Shown: positions 46,390 through 56,599, numbered from the stretch's first letter. The stretch is 64,000 bases of DNA from Crenobacter luteus (GCF_004345725.1 NZ_SLXG01000002.1:1-64000); one strand, 5' to 3'. Notes: generated by a model not told the origin, from the sequence alone. Numbers and translations are program-made.

Positions 46390-46471
46390 ACGCTCTGATT
46401 TGTCTCGCTTATCGCCATGTTTTGCCCCGATAAGTCTTTGTCGGAAAAGAAGAATAAGGGCATACCGACGA

Positions 46472-46500
46472 TTGACCCTGTTGGCCTTCTTCCCTATAGT
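46472..46500 (+). promoter_or_regulatory. main sigma70 promoter of the dcw cluster (Pmra)
   Basis: TTGACC (46472-46477), a 17-bp spacer and TATAGT (46495-46500) form a near-consensus promoter 85 bp before the mraZ ATG. Confidence 0.88.
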
Positions 46501-46534
46501 GGCGGCACGTGGGCGGAAGTGGGGAAAAGTGGGG
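46500..46534 (+). promoter_or_regulatory. MraZ-binding boxes (direct repeats, 10-bp period)
   Basis: TGGCG at 46500, TGGGC at 46510, TGGGG at 46520 and TGGGG at 46530, each starting exactly ten bases apart. MraZ of E. coli represses its own promoter through TGGGN repeats with the same period. The boxes overlap the transcription start region, which fits autorepression. The first is degenerate. Confidence 0.88.
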
Positions 46535-46584
46535 TAAAAGCCCCCCCTTGTTCAGGCGAATCAAACGGTCGGCAATCCAAAACA

Positions 46585-47031
46585 ATGTTCGGCGGCGTCA
46601 GCATCGTGTCTCTCGACAGCAAGGGGCGTTTGGCCATTCCGGCCAGGCACCGCGAGAGCCTGCTGTCCGCTTTCGGCCGGCGGCTGACCGTCACGCTCGA
46701 CGCCCCCGACCACCTGCTGATCTACCCCGAGCCCAACTGGCGCGAGGTCGAGGCGCGCCTGCTGAAGCTGCCGACGACGAACCCGGCGGTGAAGGCCTAC
46801 CAGCGCGTCGTGCTCGGCCACGCCGAGCCGCTCGACATGGACGGCAACGGCCGCGTGCTGCTGCCGTCGCGCCTGCGCGAGCGCGCGCGGCTCGACAAGG
46901 AGGTCGCGCTGGTCGGCATGGGTAACCGTTTCGAGCTGTGGAACGCGGCCGACTGGGAGCGCGTGACCGACGAAGCCCTTTCCATCGACCCGGCTGACCT
47001 CGAGCAGCATCTTGGAGATTTCTCGCTGTGA
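46585..47031 (+). CDS. mraZ: transcriptional regulator MraZ
   Basis: A 148-residue protein with two AbrB/SpoVT-like DNA-binding domains, one per half ([15 protein letters not shown] at about 12-26 and [17 protein letters not shown] at about 84-100). It forms a ring and represses the dcw promoter through the repeats at 46500-46534. ATG 46585 starts [11 protein letters not shown], matching family members; an upstream open extension is ignored because it runs through the promoter. Its stop overlaps the rsmH GTG. Confidence 0.95.
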   Translation: MFGGVSIVSLDSKGRLAIPARHRESLLSAFGRRLTVTLDAPDHLLIYPEPNWREVEARLLKLPTTNPAVKAYQRVVLGHAEPLDMDGNGRVLLPSRLRERARLDKEVALVGMGNRFELWNAADWERVTDEALSIDPADLEQHLGDFSL

Positions 47032-47987
47032 GCGCCGGTTTTCAACACGTCACCGTCCTTCTGAACGAGGCGGTCGCCGCCTTGGCGATCCGCCCGGACG
47101 GCGTTTACGTGGATTGCACCTTCGGGCGCGGCGGCCACAGCCGCGCCATCCTGGCGCAGCTGGGCCCTTCGGGCCGGCTGATCGCCTTCGACAAGGACCC
47201 GCAGGCGGTCGCCGAGGCCGAGCGCCTCGCCGCCGCCGAGCCCCGTTTCACCATCGTGCACGAGGGTTTCGAGACCTTCGCGCGCCAACTCGACCGCCTT
47301 GGCGTCGGGATGGTCGACGGCGTCTTGATGGATCTGGGCGTGTCGTCGCCGCAGATCGACGACGGCTCGCGCGGGTTCAGTTTCCGATTCGACGCGCCGC
47401 TGGACATGCGCATGGACACCACGCGCGGCCTCACCGCCGCCGAGTGGTTGGCCGAGGCGTCCGAGGCCGATATCCGAGAGGTGATCAAAACCTATGGTGA
47501 AGAGCGGTTTGCTCGCCAGATTGCAGCAGCCATTGTTGCGACAAGGGCTGAATCCCCGATCACGACCACGCGCGAGCTCGCCGGGCTCGTCGCGAAAAAC
47601 GTCCGTACTCGCGAACCGGGTCAGGACCCCGCGACGCGCACCTTCCAGGCGATCCGCATCTACATCAACCGCGAACTCGACGAGCTGAAGGCGGTGCTGC
47701 CGCAGGCGGCGCGCCGTCTCGCGGCCGGCGGCCGGCTGGCGGTGATCGCCTTCCACTCGCTCGAGGACCGCATCGTCAAGCACTACCTGAAGGATGTGTC
47801 GAGCGCCGACGAGCTGCCGTCGTGGGTCGCGGTGCGCGCGGCCGACATCCCCGCGGCGCCGATGCAGCTGGTCGGCAAGGCGGTCAAGGCCGGCGAGGAG
47901 GAGGTGCGCGCCAATCCGCGCTCGCGCAGCGCCATCCTGCGCGTCGCCGCGCGCACCGACGCGCCGTGGCGAGAGGGCGACGCATGA
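47028..47987 (+). CDS. rsmH: 16S rRNA (cytosine(1402)-N4)-methyltransferase
   Basis: A 319-residue SAM methyltransferase acting on C1402 of 16S r[30 protein letters not shown] (SAM binding), [18 protein letters not shown] and the final [11 protein letters not shown] are conserved. It starts with GTG overlapping the mraZ stop by 4 bp, and the ribosome-binding site GGAG lies in mraZ. Repeat copy at 47448. Confidence 0.95.
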   Translation: MSAGFQHVTVLLNEAVAALAIRPDGVYVDCTFGRGGHSRAILAQLGPSGRLIAFDKDPQAVAEAERLAAAEPRFTIVHEGFETFARQLDRLGVGMVDGVLMDLGVSSPQIDDGSRGFSFRFDAPLDMRMDTTRGLTAAEWLAEASEADIREVIKTYGEERFARQIAAAIVATRAESPITTTRELAGLVAKNVRTREPGQDPATRTFQAIRIYINRELDELKAVLPQAARRLAAGGRLAVIAFHSLEDRIVKHYLKDVSSADELPSWVAVRAADIPAAPMQLVGKAVKAGEEEVRANPRSRSAILRVAARTDAPWREGDA

Positions 47988-48256
47988 ACCGGCTCAACGC
48001 CACCCTGCTCGCGCTGATCGTGCTGTCGTCCTGGTCGGTGGTCACCGCCCAGTACGAGGCGCGCAAGCGCTACAGCGAGCTGGAGAAGGCGCAGAAGCTC
48101 GCCCGCACGCTCGAGGTCGACTACGGCCGCCTGCTGCTCGAGCAGAGCACCTGGGGCGCGCACGCGCGCATCGAGAAGGCGGTCGCCAGCCGCTTGCAGA
48201 TGCACACGCCCGACCCGCGCGAGGTGCAGATCGTCAAGCCCGAGGGGGACGCCTGA
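47984..48256 (+). CDS. ftsL: cell division protein FtsL
   Basis: A 90-residue bitopic membrane protein: short cytoplasmic lead, one membrane helix (about 3-22, [19 protein letters not shown]) and a periplasmic coiled coil ([25 protein letters not shown] in part). FtsL joins FtsB and FtsQ and activates FtsWI. It overlaps both neighbours (ATGA with rsmH, TGATG with ftsI), so translation is coupled. Confidence 0.93.
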   Translation: MNRLNATLLALIVLSSWSVVTAQYEARKRYSELEKAQKLARTLEVDYGRLLLEQSTWGAHARIEKAVASRLQMHTPDPREVQIVKPEGDA

Positions 48257-50004
48257 TGCGCCAGCCCCAGTCCTTCGCTCGTCGCAACGCGCCGCGCCCG
48301 GGGCTCATCATGGCGCCGGGCCGCGTCCGCTTCGTCCTGTGGAGCCTTGGGGCGTTGTTCTTCTTGCTGATCGTCCGCGCGCTCTACCTGCAGACCGTCC
48401 AGCAGGACTTCCTGCAGAACCAGGGCGAAGCGCGCTTCCGGCGCACGCTGGTGCTGGAGGCCAACCGCGGCGTGATCACCGACCGCAACGGCCAGCCGCT
48501 GGCGATCAGCACGCCGGTGCAGTCGATCTGGGCCAGCCCCGAGGACATGCCGCCGGTGCCGCCGGACAAGCTCGCCGCGCTGGCGCGCCTGCTCGAAATG
48601 CCCGTCGGCGACGTCGCCGCCAAGCTCGCGGACAAGAAACGCGAGTTCGTGTTTTTGAAGCGCCAGATCAGCCCCGAACTGGCCGCCGAGGTGATGGCGC
48701 TCGGCATCCCGGGCGTCGCGCGCCAGCAGGAGTTCCGCCGCTACTACCCGGCCGGCGAGGTGATGGCGCACGTGGTCGGCTTCACCGGCGTCGACGGCCG
48801 CGGCCAGGAGGGTCTGGAGCTGGCGCGCGAGAAGATGCTCGCCGGCAAGAACGGCAGCCGCGTGGTGCTCAAGGACCGCCGCGGTCACATCATCGAGGAC
48901 CTCGCGGCGATCGAGCGGCCGCGCGACGGCCAGACGCTGACCCTGTCGATCGACCAGCGTATCCAGTACCTCGCCTTCCGCGAGCTCAGGAACGCGGTCG
49001 AGCTCAACAAGGCCAGGGCCGGCGGCGTGGTGGTGCTCGACGGCAAGACCGGCGAGGTGCTCGCGCTGGCGAACTACCCGTCGTACAACCCGAACAACCG
49101 CAGCGCGCTCGAGCCGGAGATGCGTCGCAACCGCGCGGTGGTCGACCTGTTCGAGCCGGGCTCGACGATGAAGCCCTTCCCGGTGTCGATGGCGATCGAG
49201 GCCGGCAAGGTCAGGCCGGACACCTGGATGGACACCAAGCCGTACATGATCGGCCCGGCGACGGTGCGCGACTCGCATCCGAAACCGGCGATGACGGTGA
49301 CCGAGGTGATCCAGAAGTCGAGCAACGTCGGCTCGTCGAAGATGGCGCTGATGTTCGCGCCCGAACAGATGTGGACCTTCTACGACCAGCTCGGCTTCGG
49401 CCGCTCGACGCGCTCGGGCTTTCCGGGCGAGGCCAGCGGCCGCCTGCGCAACTGGCAGGGCTGGCGCCCGATCGAGCAGGCGACCATGTCGTTTGGCTAC
49501 GGCGTGTCGGTCAGCCTGATCCAGCTCGCGCGCGCCTACACCATCTTCACCAACGACGGCGGCCTGCTGCCGGTGTCGTTCACGCGCCTTGCCTCGCCGT
49601 TGCCGGCCCGGCCGGTGCTCAAGCCCGACACCGCGCGCAAAATGCGCGAGATGATGATGTCGGTGACGCAGGAAGGCGGCACCGCCGTGCGCGCGCAGGT
49701 GCTCGGCTACCACGTCGCCGGCAAGACCGGCACCTCGCGCAAGCTCGAGGGCGGCCGCTACGCGGCGAACAAGCACATCGGCCTGTTCGTCGGTTTCGCG
49801 CCGGCGACCGCGCCGCGCCTGATCGTCGCGGTGATGATCGACGAGCCCAGGGGCGGCAGCTATTACGGCGGCACCGTCGCCGGCCCGGCGTTCTCGGCGA
49901 TCACCGCCGGCAGCCTGCGCATCCTCGGCGTCAAGCCGGATGCGCCGTCCAACAACACCCTGATTCCGCTGGACCAGATCCCGGAAATTCGAGAAGACGC
50001 ATGA
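48256..50004 (+). CDS. ftsI: penicillin-binding protein 3, septal transpeptidase
   Basis: A 582-residue class B PBP: membrane helix at about 25-45, pedestal domain (RGVITDRNGQPLAIS) and transpeptidase domain with nucleophile S303 in GSTMKPF, SSN in KSSNVGSSK and K490 in KTGTS. It cross-links septal peptidoglycan with FtsW. The length is usual and no inserted Asp (as in penicillin-resistant strains) is apparent. Confidence 0.96.
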   Translation: MRQPQSFARRNAPRPGLIMAPGRVRFVLWSLGALFFLLIVRALYLQTVQQDFLQNQGEARFRRTLVLEANRGVITDRNGQPLAISTPVQSIWASPEDMPPVPPDKLAALARLLEMPVGDVAAKLADKKREFVFLKRQISPELAAEVMALGIPGVARQQEFRRYYPAGEVMAHVVGFTGVDGRGQEGLELAREKMLAGKNGSRVVLKDRRGHIIEDLAAIERPRDGQTLTLSIDQRIQYLAFRELRNAVELNKARAGGVVVLDGKTGEVLALANYPSYNPNNRSALEPEMRRNRAVVDLFEPGSTMKPFPVSMAIEAGKVRPDTWMDTKPYMIGPATVRDSHPKPAMTVTEVIQKSSNVGSSKMALMFAPEQMWTFYDQLGFGRSTRSGFPGEASGRLRNWQGWRPIEQATMSFGYGVSVSLIQLARAYTIFTNDGGLLPVSFTRLASPLPARPVLKPDTARKMREMMMSVTQEGGTAVRAQVLGYHVAGKTGTSRKLEGGRYAANKHIGLFVGFAPATAPRLIVAVMIDEPRGGSYYGGTVAGPAFSAITAGSLRILGVKPDAPSNNTLIPLDQIPEIREDA

Positions 50005-51491
50005 AAAGCCGCGTAACGCCGCTGTCCGACTGGGACCCGGCGCAACTGACCACCCTCGGCGTGAACCCGCGCCGCATCGAGTCCGACAGCCGCCGCGTGC
50101 TGCCGGGCGACCTCTTTCTGGCCTGTCGCGGCGAGTACAGCGACGGCCGCGACTTCATCCCGGCCGCGCTCGCCAAGGGGGCGGCGGCGGTGCTGTGGGA
50201 CGACGCCGACGGCTTCGCCTGGAACCCCGACTGGCAGGTGCCGAACCTGCCGGTGCCGCAGCTGCGCGAACGCGCCGGCATCGTCGCCGCGCACGTGCTC
50301 GGCCAACCCAGCCTGAAGATGACGGTGGTCGGCATCACCGGCACCAACGGCAAGACCTCGATCTCGCACTGGCTGGCGCAGGCCTTCTCGCTGCTGGGCC
50401 GCAAGGCGGCGCTGATCGGCACCGTCGGCAACGGCTTCTACGGCGAGCTGACCGAGACCAGCCACACCACGCCCGACCCGGTCACCGTGCAGCAAAGGTT
50501 GGCCGAGTACCAGCGCCAGGGCGCGCGCGTCGTCACGATGGAGGTATCCAGCCACGGCCTCGACCAGAGCCGCGTCAACGGCGTCAGCTTCGCGACCGCG
50601 GTGTTCACCAACCTGACGCGCGACCACCTCGACTACCACGGCAGCATGGCGGAATACGGCGCGGCCAAGGCCAAGCTGTTCCACTGGGAAGGTCTCAAGC
50701 ACGCGGTGATCAACGCCGACGACGCCTTCGGCCGCGAGCTGATCGCGCAGATCGACCCGGCGCTGACCCAGGTGGTCAGCTACGGCCTCGAACAAGGCGA
50801 CGTGCGCCCGCTCAAGCTTGCCGCCAGCCTCGACGGTCTCGCGCTCGTGGTGGGCACGCCGTGGGGCGAGGCCACGATCAAGACCGCGCTCCTGGGCCGC
50901 TTCAACGCGTCCAACCTGCTGGCTTGTCTTGCGACGCTGTGCGTGAACGGCGTGCCGTTGGCCGAGGCGGCCAAGGTGCTGTCGCGCATCCAGCCGGCGC
51001 GCGGCCGCATGCAGCGCGTCGGCGGCGCGCGCGAACCGCTGGTCGTGATCGACTACGCGCACACGCCCGACGCGCTCGAGAAGGCGCTCTCGACGCTGGC
51101 CGAGATCCGGCCGGCCGGCAGCAAGCTCTACTGCGTGTTCGGCTGCGGCGGCGACCGCGACAAGGGCAAGCGCCCGATGATGGGCGCGATCGCCGAAAAG
51201 TACGCCGACGTCGCCGTCGTCACCAGCGACAACCCGCGCACCGAGGAGCCGCAGGCCATCATCGAGGACATCCTCGCCGGCATGGAGCAGGCCGGCCACG
51301 TCGACCAGGACCGCGCGCAGGCGATCGGCTGGGCGGTGCAGTCGGCGCGGCCGGGCGACATCGTGCTGGTCGCCGGCAAGGGCCACGAGGAGTACCAGGA
51401 AATCGACAAGGTCAAGCATCCGTTTTCCGACTTCCGCGTCGCCGAGGCGGCGCTCACCGCCTGGGGGGAGCAGCATGCTGACGACGTATGA
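50001..51491 (+). CDS. murE: UDP-MurNAc-L-Ala-D-Glu:meso-diaminopimelate ligase
   Basis: A 496-residue Mur ligase. The ATP-binding loop is GITGTNGKTS (111-120); VFTNLTRDHLDYHG and the meso-DAP-specific DNPR at 410-413 (TSDNPRTEEP) show that diaminopimelate is the third residue of the stem peptide. Coupled to ftsI by ATGA; it overlaps murF by 17 bp. Repeat copies at 50298, 50499 and 50958. Confidence 0.96.
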   Translation: MKSRVTPLSDWDPAQLTTLGVNPRRIESDSRRVLPGDLFLACRGEYSDGRDFIPAALAKGAAAVLWDDADGFAWNPDWQVPNLPVPQLRERAGIVAAHVLGQPSLKMTVVGITGTNGKTSISHWLAQAFSLLGRKAALIGTVGNGFYGELTETSHTTPDPVTVQQRLAEYQRQGARVVTMEVSSHGLDQSRVNGVSFATAVFTNLTRDHLDYHGSMAEYGAAKAKLFHWEGLKHAVINADDAFGRELIAQIDPALTQVVSYGLEQGDVRPLKLAASLDGLALVVGTPWGEATIKTALLGRFNASNLLACLATLCVNGVPLAEAAKVLSRIQPARGRMQRVGGAREPLVVIDYAHTPDALEKALSTLAEIRPAGSKLYCVFGCGGDRDKGKRPMMGAIAEKYADVAVVTSDNPRTEEPQAIIEDILAGMEQAGHVDQDRAQAIGWAVQSARPGDIVLVAGKGHEEYQEIDKVKHPFSDFRVAEAALTAWGEQHADDV

Positions 51492-52845
51492 GGCCGCAAG
51501 CCTGATCGGCGCCGAAGCGCGCGGCGAGAACGTCGCGTTCGCGCGCGTCACCACCGACAGCCGCGCGGTGAAACCCGGTGACCTGTTCGTCGCGCTGAAG
51601 GGCGAGCGCTTCGACGCGCACGACTTCGTCGCGCAGGCGCTGGCCGACGGCGCCGCCGCCGCGCTGGTCGACCGCGGCTTCGCGCTCGAGGGCGCGAACC
51701 TGATCGCGGTCGACGACACCCGCCTCGCGCTCGGCCGTCTGGCCGCCGCCTGGCGCGACCGTTTCGGCGGTCGCGTGGTCGGCATCACCGGCTCGAACGG
51801 CAAGACCACGGTCAAGGAGATGCTGGCCGCGATCCTCGCCGCGCACGCCGGTGCGGACGCGGTGCTCGCCACCGCCGGCAACCTCAACAACGACATCGGC
51901 CTGCCGCTGACGCTGCTGAAGCTGAGCGCCGCGCACCGCTACGCGGTGATCGAGATGGGCATGAACCACCCGGGCGAGATCGCCTACCTGACGCGGCTGG
52001 CGCGGCCGCACGTCGCGCTGGTCAACAACGCGCTGCGCGCGCACCTCGGCGGCTTTAGCGGCGTCGAGGGCATCGCGCGCGCCAAGGCCGAGATCTACGA
52101 GGGTCTGGTCGCGGACGGCGTCGCCGTGGTGCCGGCCGAGGACGCGCACGTCGAGCTGTTCCGCGCCGCCGCCGCCGGCCACGAAACGCTCGCCTTCGGC
52201 CTCGCGGCCGGCGACGTGTTCGCGCGCGACGTCGCGCTCGAGTCGGCCGGCAGCCGCTTCACGCTGGTTTCGCCCCAGGGCGATATCGCCGTCGCGCTGC
52301 CGGCGCCGGGCGAGCACAACGTCAAGAACGCGCTGGCTGCCGCCGCGCTGGCCTTGTCGCTGGCCGTGCCGCTGTCGACCATCGCCGCCGGCCTCGCCGC
52401 CTTCGGCGGCGTCAAGGGCCGGCTGCAGCGCAAGGCAGGCCGAGACGGCCGCGTCGTCATCGACGACAGCTACAACGCGAACCCTGACTCGATGAAGGCC
52501 GGGCTCGACGTGCTGGCGGCGATGCCGGCGCCGCGCGTGTTCGTGATGGGCGACATCGGCGAGCTGGGCGACACCGCGCCCATGCTCCACGCCGAGGTCG
52601 GCGCCTACGCGAAGGAAAAGGGCATCGAGGCGCTGGTGACGCTCGGCCCGCTGAGCCGCCACGCTGCCGACGCCTTCGGCGCCGGCGCGGTCGCCTTCGA
52701 CGAGCGCGCGGCGCTCTTGGCGCACCTGGACGCGACCTTGCCCGCCGGCGCGACGGTGCTGGTCAAGGGCTCGCGTTTCATGAAGATGGAAACCGTGGTC
52801 GAGCATCTGACCGCGGCCGCAACGAACAACGCAGGGGAGAAGTAA
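51475..52845 (+). CDS. murF: UDP-MurNAc-tripeptide:D-Ala-D-Ala ligase
   Basis: A 456-residue Mur ligase that adds D-Ala-D-Ala. The ATP loop is GITGSNGKTT (103-112); ATAGNLNNDIGLPLTLL, EMGMNHPGEIAYL and DDSYNANPDSMKAGL are specific for MurF. The ATG lies inside murE. mraY begins at the base after its stop. Confidence 0.96.
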   Translation: MLTTYEAASLIGAEARGENVAFARVTTDSRAVKPGDLFVALKGERFDAHDFVAQALADGAAAALVDRGFALEGANLIAVDDTRLALGRLAAAWRDRFGGRVVGITGSNGKTTVKEMLAAILAAHAGADAVLATAGNLNNDIGLPLTLLKLSAAHRYAVIEMGMNHPGEIAYLTRLARPHVALVNNALRAHLGGFSGVEGIARAKAEIYEGLVADGVAVVPAEDAHVELFRAAAAGHETLAFGLAAGDVFARDVALESAGSRFTLVSPQGDIAVALPAPGEHNVKNALAAAALALSLAVPLSTIAAGLAAFGGVKGRLQRKAGRDGRVVIDDSYNANPDSMKAGLDVLAAMPAPRVFVMGDIGELGDTAPMLHAEVGAYAKEKGIEALVTLGPLSRHAADAFGAGAVAFDERAALLAHLDATLPAGATVLVKGSRFMKMETVVEHLTAAATNNAGEK

Positions 52846-53931
52846 GTGCTGGTCTGGTTGGCCGAATGGCTGAGTGAATACATCCGCGCGTTCAGCGTGT
52901 TCAACTACGTGACGCTGCGCGCGGTGCTGGCGTGCCTGACGGCGCTCGGCATCTCGCTGCTGATGGGGCCGTGGGTGATCCGGAAGCTCACCGAGCTGAA
53001 GGTCGGTCAGGCGGTGCGCAGCGACGGCCCGCAGACCCACCTCGTCAAGGCGGGTACGCCGACCATGGGCGGTTCGCTGATCCTGCTGGCGATCGGCATC
53101 ACCACGCTGTTGTGGGCCGACCTTGCCAACGTCTACGTGTGGCTGCTGCTGGTGGTGATGTTCGGCACCGGCGCGCTCGGTTTCTACGACGACTGGCGCA
53201 AGGTGGTCTACAAGGACCCGAAGGGCGTGTCGGCGCGCTTCAAGATGGTGTGCCAGTCGACGATCGCGATCGCCGCCGGCGTCTACCTGATCACCACCGC
53301 CCAGCTGCCGGCGTCGACCGAGTTCATCGTGCCCTTCTTCAAGAACGTGGTGTACCCGATGGGCGCGATCGGCTTCTGCGTGCTGACCTACTTCGTCATC
53401 GTCGGCACCTCGAACGCGGTGAACCTGACCGACGGCCTCGACGGCTTGGCGGCGCTGCCGACGGTGCTGGTCGCCTCGGCGCTGGCGATCTTCGCCTACG
53501 TCGCCGGCAACGCGGTGTTCGCCAAATACCTCGGCCTGCCCTTCATCCCGGGCGCGCACGAGGTGGTGGTGTTCTGCGCGGCGATGGCCGGCGCCTGCCT
53601 GGGTTTCCTGTGGTTCAACGCCTACCCGGCGCAGGTGTTCATGGGCGACGTCGGCGCGCTGGCGCTCGGCGCCGCGCTCGGCACCGTCGCGGTGATCGTG
53701 CGCCAGGAGATCGTGCTGTTCATCATGGGCGGCCTGTTCGTGATGGAGGCGCTGTCGGTGATGATCCAGGTCGCGTCGTTCAAGCTGACCGGCAAGCGCG
53801 TGTTCCGCATGGCGCCCTTGCATCACCATTACGAACTGAAGGGCTGGAAGGAGACGCAGGTCGTGGTCCGTTTCTGGATCATCACGATGATGCTGGTGCT
53901 CGCCGGCCTCGCCACGCTGAAGCTGCGCTAA
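52846..53931 (+). CDS. mraY: phospho-N-acetylmuramoyl-pentapeptide transferase MraY
   Basis: A 361-residue membrane enzyme with ten helices that makes lipid I from UDP-MurNAc-pentapeptide and undecaprenyl phosphate. [30 protein letters not shown] (catalytic Asp) and [12 protein letters not shown] are conserved. It starts with GTG directly after the murF stop; GGGGAG lies at the end of murF. Confidence 0.96.
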   Translation: MLVWLAEWLSEYIRAFSVFNYVTLRAVLACLTALGISLLMGPWVIRKLTELKVGQAVRSDGPQTHLVKAGTPTMGGSLILLAIGITTLLWADLANVYVWLLLVVMFGTGALGFYDDWRKVVYKDPKGVSARFKMVCQSTIAIAAGVYLITTAQLPASTEFIVPFFKNVVYPMGAIGFCVLTYFVIVGTSNAVNLTDGLDGLAALPTVLVASALAIFAYVAGNAVFAKYLGLPFIPGAHEVVVFCAAMAGACLGFLWFNAYPAQVFMGDVGALALGAALGTVAVIVRQEIVLFIMGGLFVMEALSVMIQVASFKLTGKRVFRMAPLHHHYELKGWKETQVVVRFWIITMMLVLAGLATLKLR

Positions 53932-53941
53932 GGAGCCGCCG

Positions 53942-55306
53942 GTGAACTTCAAGGGACAACATATCGTCGTCGTCGGCCTCGGCGACACCGGCCTGGCCGC
54001 CGCGCGCTGGCTGGTCGCCCACGGCGCGCGCGTCACCGTCGCCGACAGCCGGAAGGCGCCGCCGAACGCGCAGACCTTGGCCGAGCAACTGCCCAAGGTC
54101 GAACTGCGCGCCGGCCCCTTCGACAGCCTGACCTTTGCCGACGCCGACCTCCTGGTCGTCAGCCCCGGCGTGCCGGTGTCGACGCCGGCGATCGCCGCCT
54201 TCGAGGTCGACGGCGGCGAGGTGCTCGGCGACGTCGAGCTGTTCGCGCGCGCGATCGAGGGGCAGGGCGCCAAGGTGATCGCGATCACCGGCTCGAACGG
54301 CAAGAGCACCGTCACCAGCCTGGTCGGCCACCTGTGCGCGGTCGGCGGCCTCGATACCGTGGTCGCCGGCAACATCGGCCTGCCGGTGCTGGCGGCGCTG
54401 CTGGAGCGCGAACAGAGCGGCAAGCTGCCGGACGTCTGGGTGCTCGAGTTGTCGAGCTTCCAGCTCGAGACCACCTGGTCGCTCGAGCCGGACGCGGCCA
54501 CGGTGCTGAACATTTCCGAGGACCACCTCGACCGCTACGCCGATCTCCTCGACTACGCGCACGCCAAGACCGCGGTGTTCAACGGCGAGGGCGTGCAGGT
54601 GCTCAACCGCGACGATCCGTTGACGCGCGCGATGAGCCGCGCCGGCCGCACGGTCAAGTGGTTCTCGCTGAAGGGCCCGGCCGACTACGGCCTGGTCGAA
54701 AAGGACGGCGGCCACTGGCTGACCGTCGCCGGCGAGGCGGTGTTCGACATCGCCGACCTGAGTCTGCAGGGCCTGCACAACGCCGCCAACGCGCTGGCCG
54801 CGCTGGCGCTGACCGAGGCGGTCGGCCTGCCGCGCGCCGCGCTGCTCGACGGACTGAAAACCTTCCGCGGCCTGCCGCACCGCGTCGAGCTGGTCGACGA
54901 GTTCGACGGCGTCGCCTACATCGACGACTCGAAAGGCACCAACGTCGGCGCGACCGAGGCGGCGCTCGACGGCATGACGCGCCGCGTGGTGCTGATCGCC
55001 GGCGGCGACGGCAAGGGTCAGGACTTTTCGCCGCTCAAGCCGGCGCTGGCGCGCATCGGCCGCGCGGTGGTGCTGATCGGCCGCGACGCCGGCAAGATCC
55101 GCGCCGCGCTCGAAGGTCTCGCGCTGCCGCTGCACGACTGCACGACGCTGGAAGAGGCGACGCGCGCGGCGGCGAAGCTGGCCGAGCCGGGCGACGTGGT
55201 GCTGCTGTCGCCGGCGTGCGCCAGCCTCGACATGTTCCGCAACTACGCGCACCGCGCCGAGGTGTTCGTCGACACCGTCGCCGCGATCAAGGCGGAGCGC
55301 GCGTAA
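53942..55306 (+). CDS. murD: UDP-MurNAc-L-Ala:D-glutamate ligase
   Basis: A 454-residue Mur ligase that adds D-Glu. N-terminal Rossmann GLGDTGLAAARWL, ATP loop AITGSNGKST (114-123), LSSFQLE and DDSKGTNVGAT are conserved. GTG start at 53942 with AAGGAG correctly spaced. ftsW begins at the base after its stop. Confidence 0.96.
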   Translation: MNFKGQHIVVVGLGDTGLAAARWLVAHGARVTVADSRKAPPNAQTLAEQLPKVELRAGPFDSLTFADADLLVVSPGVPVSTPAIAAFEVDGGEVLGDVELFARAIEGQGAKVIAITGSNGKSTVTSLVGHLCAVGGLDTVVAGNIGLPVLAALLEREQSGKLPDVWVLELSSFQLETTWSLEPDAATVLNISEDHLDRYADLLDYAHAKTAVFNGEGVQVLNRDDPLTRAMSRAGRTVKWFSLKGPADYGLVEKDGGHWLTVAGEAVFDIADLSLQGLHNAANALAALALTEAVGLPRAALLDGLKTFRGLPHRVELVDEFDGVAYIDDSKGTNVGATEAALDGMTRRVVLIAGGDGKGQDFSPLKPALARIGRAVVLIGRDAGKIRAALEGLALPLHDCTTLEEATRAAAKLAEPGDVVLLSPACASLDMFRNYAHRAEVFVDTVAAIKAERA

Positions 55307-56464
55307 ATGATCGTCTCCGGCGCGCGGCGCTTCTCGCCCGTCACGGCCTTCGACGAAGCGCTGCTGTGGGCGCTCGCGCTCTTGCTGTCGATCAGCCTGG
55401 TGATGGTGTACTCGGCGTCGATCGCCTACGCCGAGGCCGACCCGGCGACCAACAGCCGCTTCTTCTTCCTGACGCGGCACCTGCTCTTCCTCGGCATCGG
55501 CCTCGTCGGCGCCGGCGCGGTGTTCACGCGGCCGACCGCCTGGTGGCAGAAGCACGCCGGGCGGCTGTTCCTGATCGGACTGGTGCTGCTGGTCGCGGTG
55601 CTGATCCCGGGCATCGGCAAGGTGGTGAACGGTTCGCGGCGCTGGATCTCGCTGGTGGTGCTGAACTTCCAGCCGTCCGAGCTGATGAAGTTCGCGACGG
55701 TGATCTACGCCGCCGACTACACGGTGCGCAAGAGCGCCAAGATGCACAGCGTCACCGAGGGCTTTTTGCCGATGCTCTCGGCCATCGTGGTGGTCGCCTT
55801 CCTCTTGCTGATGGAGCCGGATTTCGGCGCGCTGATGGTGGTGATGGCGATCGCGATGGGCATCCTGTTCCTCGGCGGCATCAATCTGCGCATCTTCGGC
55901 GGCCTCGCGGTGATGGCGGCGGCGGCGATCGTGCTGTTGATCGTCACCTCGCCGTACCGCCTCAAGCGCGTGCTCGGCTTCATGGATCCGTGGGAGGACC
56001 CGTACGGCAAGGGTTATCAGCTATCGCACTCGCTGATCGCGATCGGCCGCGGCGAATGGTTCGGCGTCGGCCTCGGCGGCAGCGTCGAGAAGCTGTTCTA
56101 CCTGCCCGAGGCGCATACCGACTTCATCATGGCGGTGATCTCGGAAGAGTTCGGCTTTGTCGGCATCCTGGTGGTGATCGGCCTGTACGTGTGGATCGTG
56201 CGGCGCGCCTTCCACATCGGCGTCGAGGCCAAGAAGCTCGAGCGCTACTACCCGGCGCTGCTCGCGCAGGGCGTCGGCATCTGGCTCGGCATCCAGAGCT
56301 TCTTCAACATCGGCGTGAACATGGGGCTGTTGCCGACCAAGGGCCTGACGCTGCCGCTGATGTCCTTCGGCGGCTCGGCGATGCTGATGAACCTGGTCGC
56401 CGTCGCGGTGCTGGTCCGCGTCGACTGGGAAAATCGACGGATCATGCGTGGCTACAAAGTGTAG
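55307..56464 (+). CDS. ftsW: septal peptidoglycan glycosyltransferase FtsW
   Basis: A 385-residue SEDS membrane protein, partner of FtsI. About ten helices; [11 protein letters not shown] with the catalytic Asp, [26 protein letters not shown] (in part), ISEEFGF and [10 protein letters not shown] are typical of FtsW rather than RodA. It ends MRGYKV, and the codons for these residues are part of a perfect inverted repeat. Confidence 0.95.
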   Translation: MIVSGARRFSPVTAFDEALLWALALLLSISLVMVYSASIAYAEADPATNSRFFFLTRHLLFLGIGLVGAGAVFTRPTAWWQKHAGRLFLIGLVLLVAVLIPGIGKVVNGSRRWISLVVLNFQPSELMKFATVIYAADYTVRKSAKMHSVTEGFLPMLSAIVVVAFLLLMEPDFGALMVVMAIAMGILFLGGINLRIFGGLAVMAAAAIVLLIVTSPYRLKRVLGFMDPWEDPYGKGYQLSHSLIAIGRGEWFGVGLGGSVEKLFYLPEAHTDFIMAVISEEFGFVGILVVIGLYVWIVRRAFHIGVEAKKLERYYPALLAQGVGIWLGIQSFFNIGVNMGLLPTKGLTLPLMSFGGSAMLMNLVAVAVLVRVDWENRRIMRGYKV

Positions 56465-56474
56465 CCACGCATGA
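56442..56474 (+). repeat. perfect inverted repeat spanning the ftsW stop codon
   Basis: TCATGCGTGGCTAC (56442-56455) and GTAGCCACGCATGA (56461-56474) are exact complements (14 bp) with loop AAAGT; the ftsW TAG lies in the second arm. There is no T run. It could be a processing or RNA-stability hairpin between ftsW and murG. Confidence 0.75.
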
Positions 56475-56593
56475 CAAGTCCCGAAGGGGCAAAAGGGCGA
56501 AGCTAAAACAGACGGATCGTGCGCGCTTCTAAGGTTTGCCCCTCCCCCGGGGCGCTGCGCGCGGCGACAAGGCGCAGACGGCCGCGGTGGCGC

Positions 56594-56599
56594 TAGAAT
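56594..56599 (+). promoter_or_regulatory. possible -10 of an internal murG promoter
   Basis: GCTAGAATCG, with TAGAAT as the -10, matches the element before lpxC (63455-63464 region). It lies in the only sizeable gap of the dcw cluster (56465-56687), which otherwise holds a near-copy of the repeat (TTGGCCGAA at 56669) and no gene. No convincing -35. Confidence 0.35.

Noticed and set aside
52858-52866. TTGGCCGAA at 52858 and 56669 as repeat copies
   Set aside because: They differ at the last base; listed as near-matches and left out of the count.
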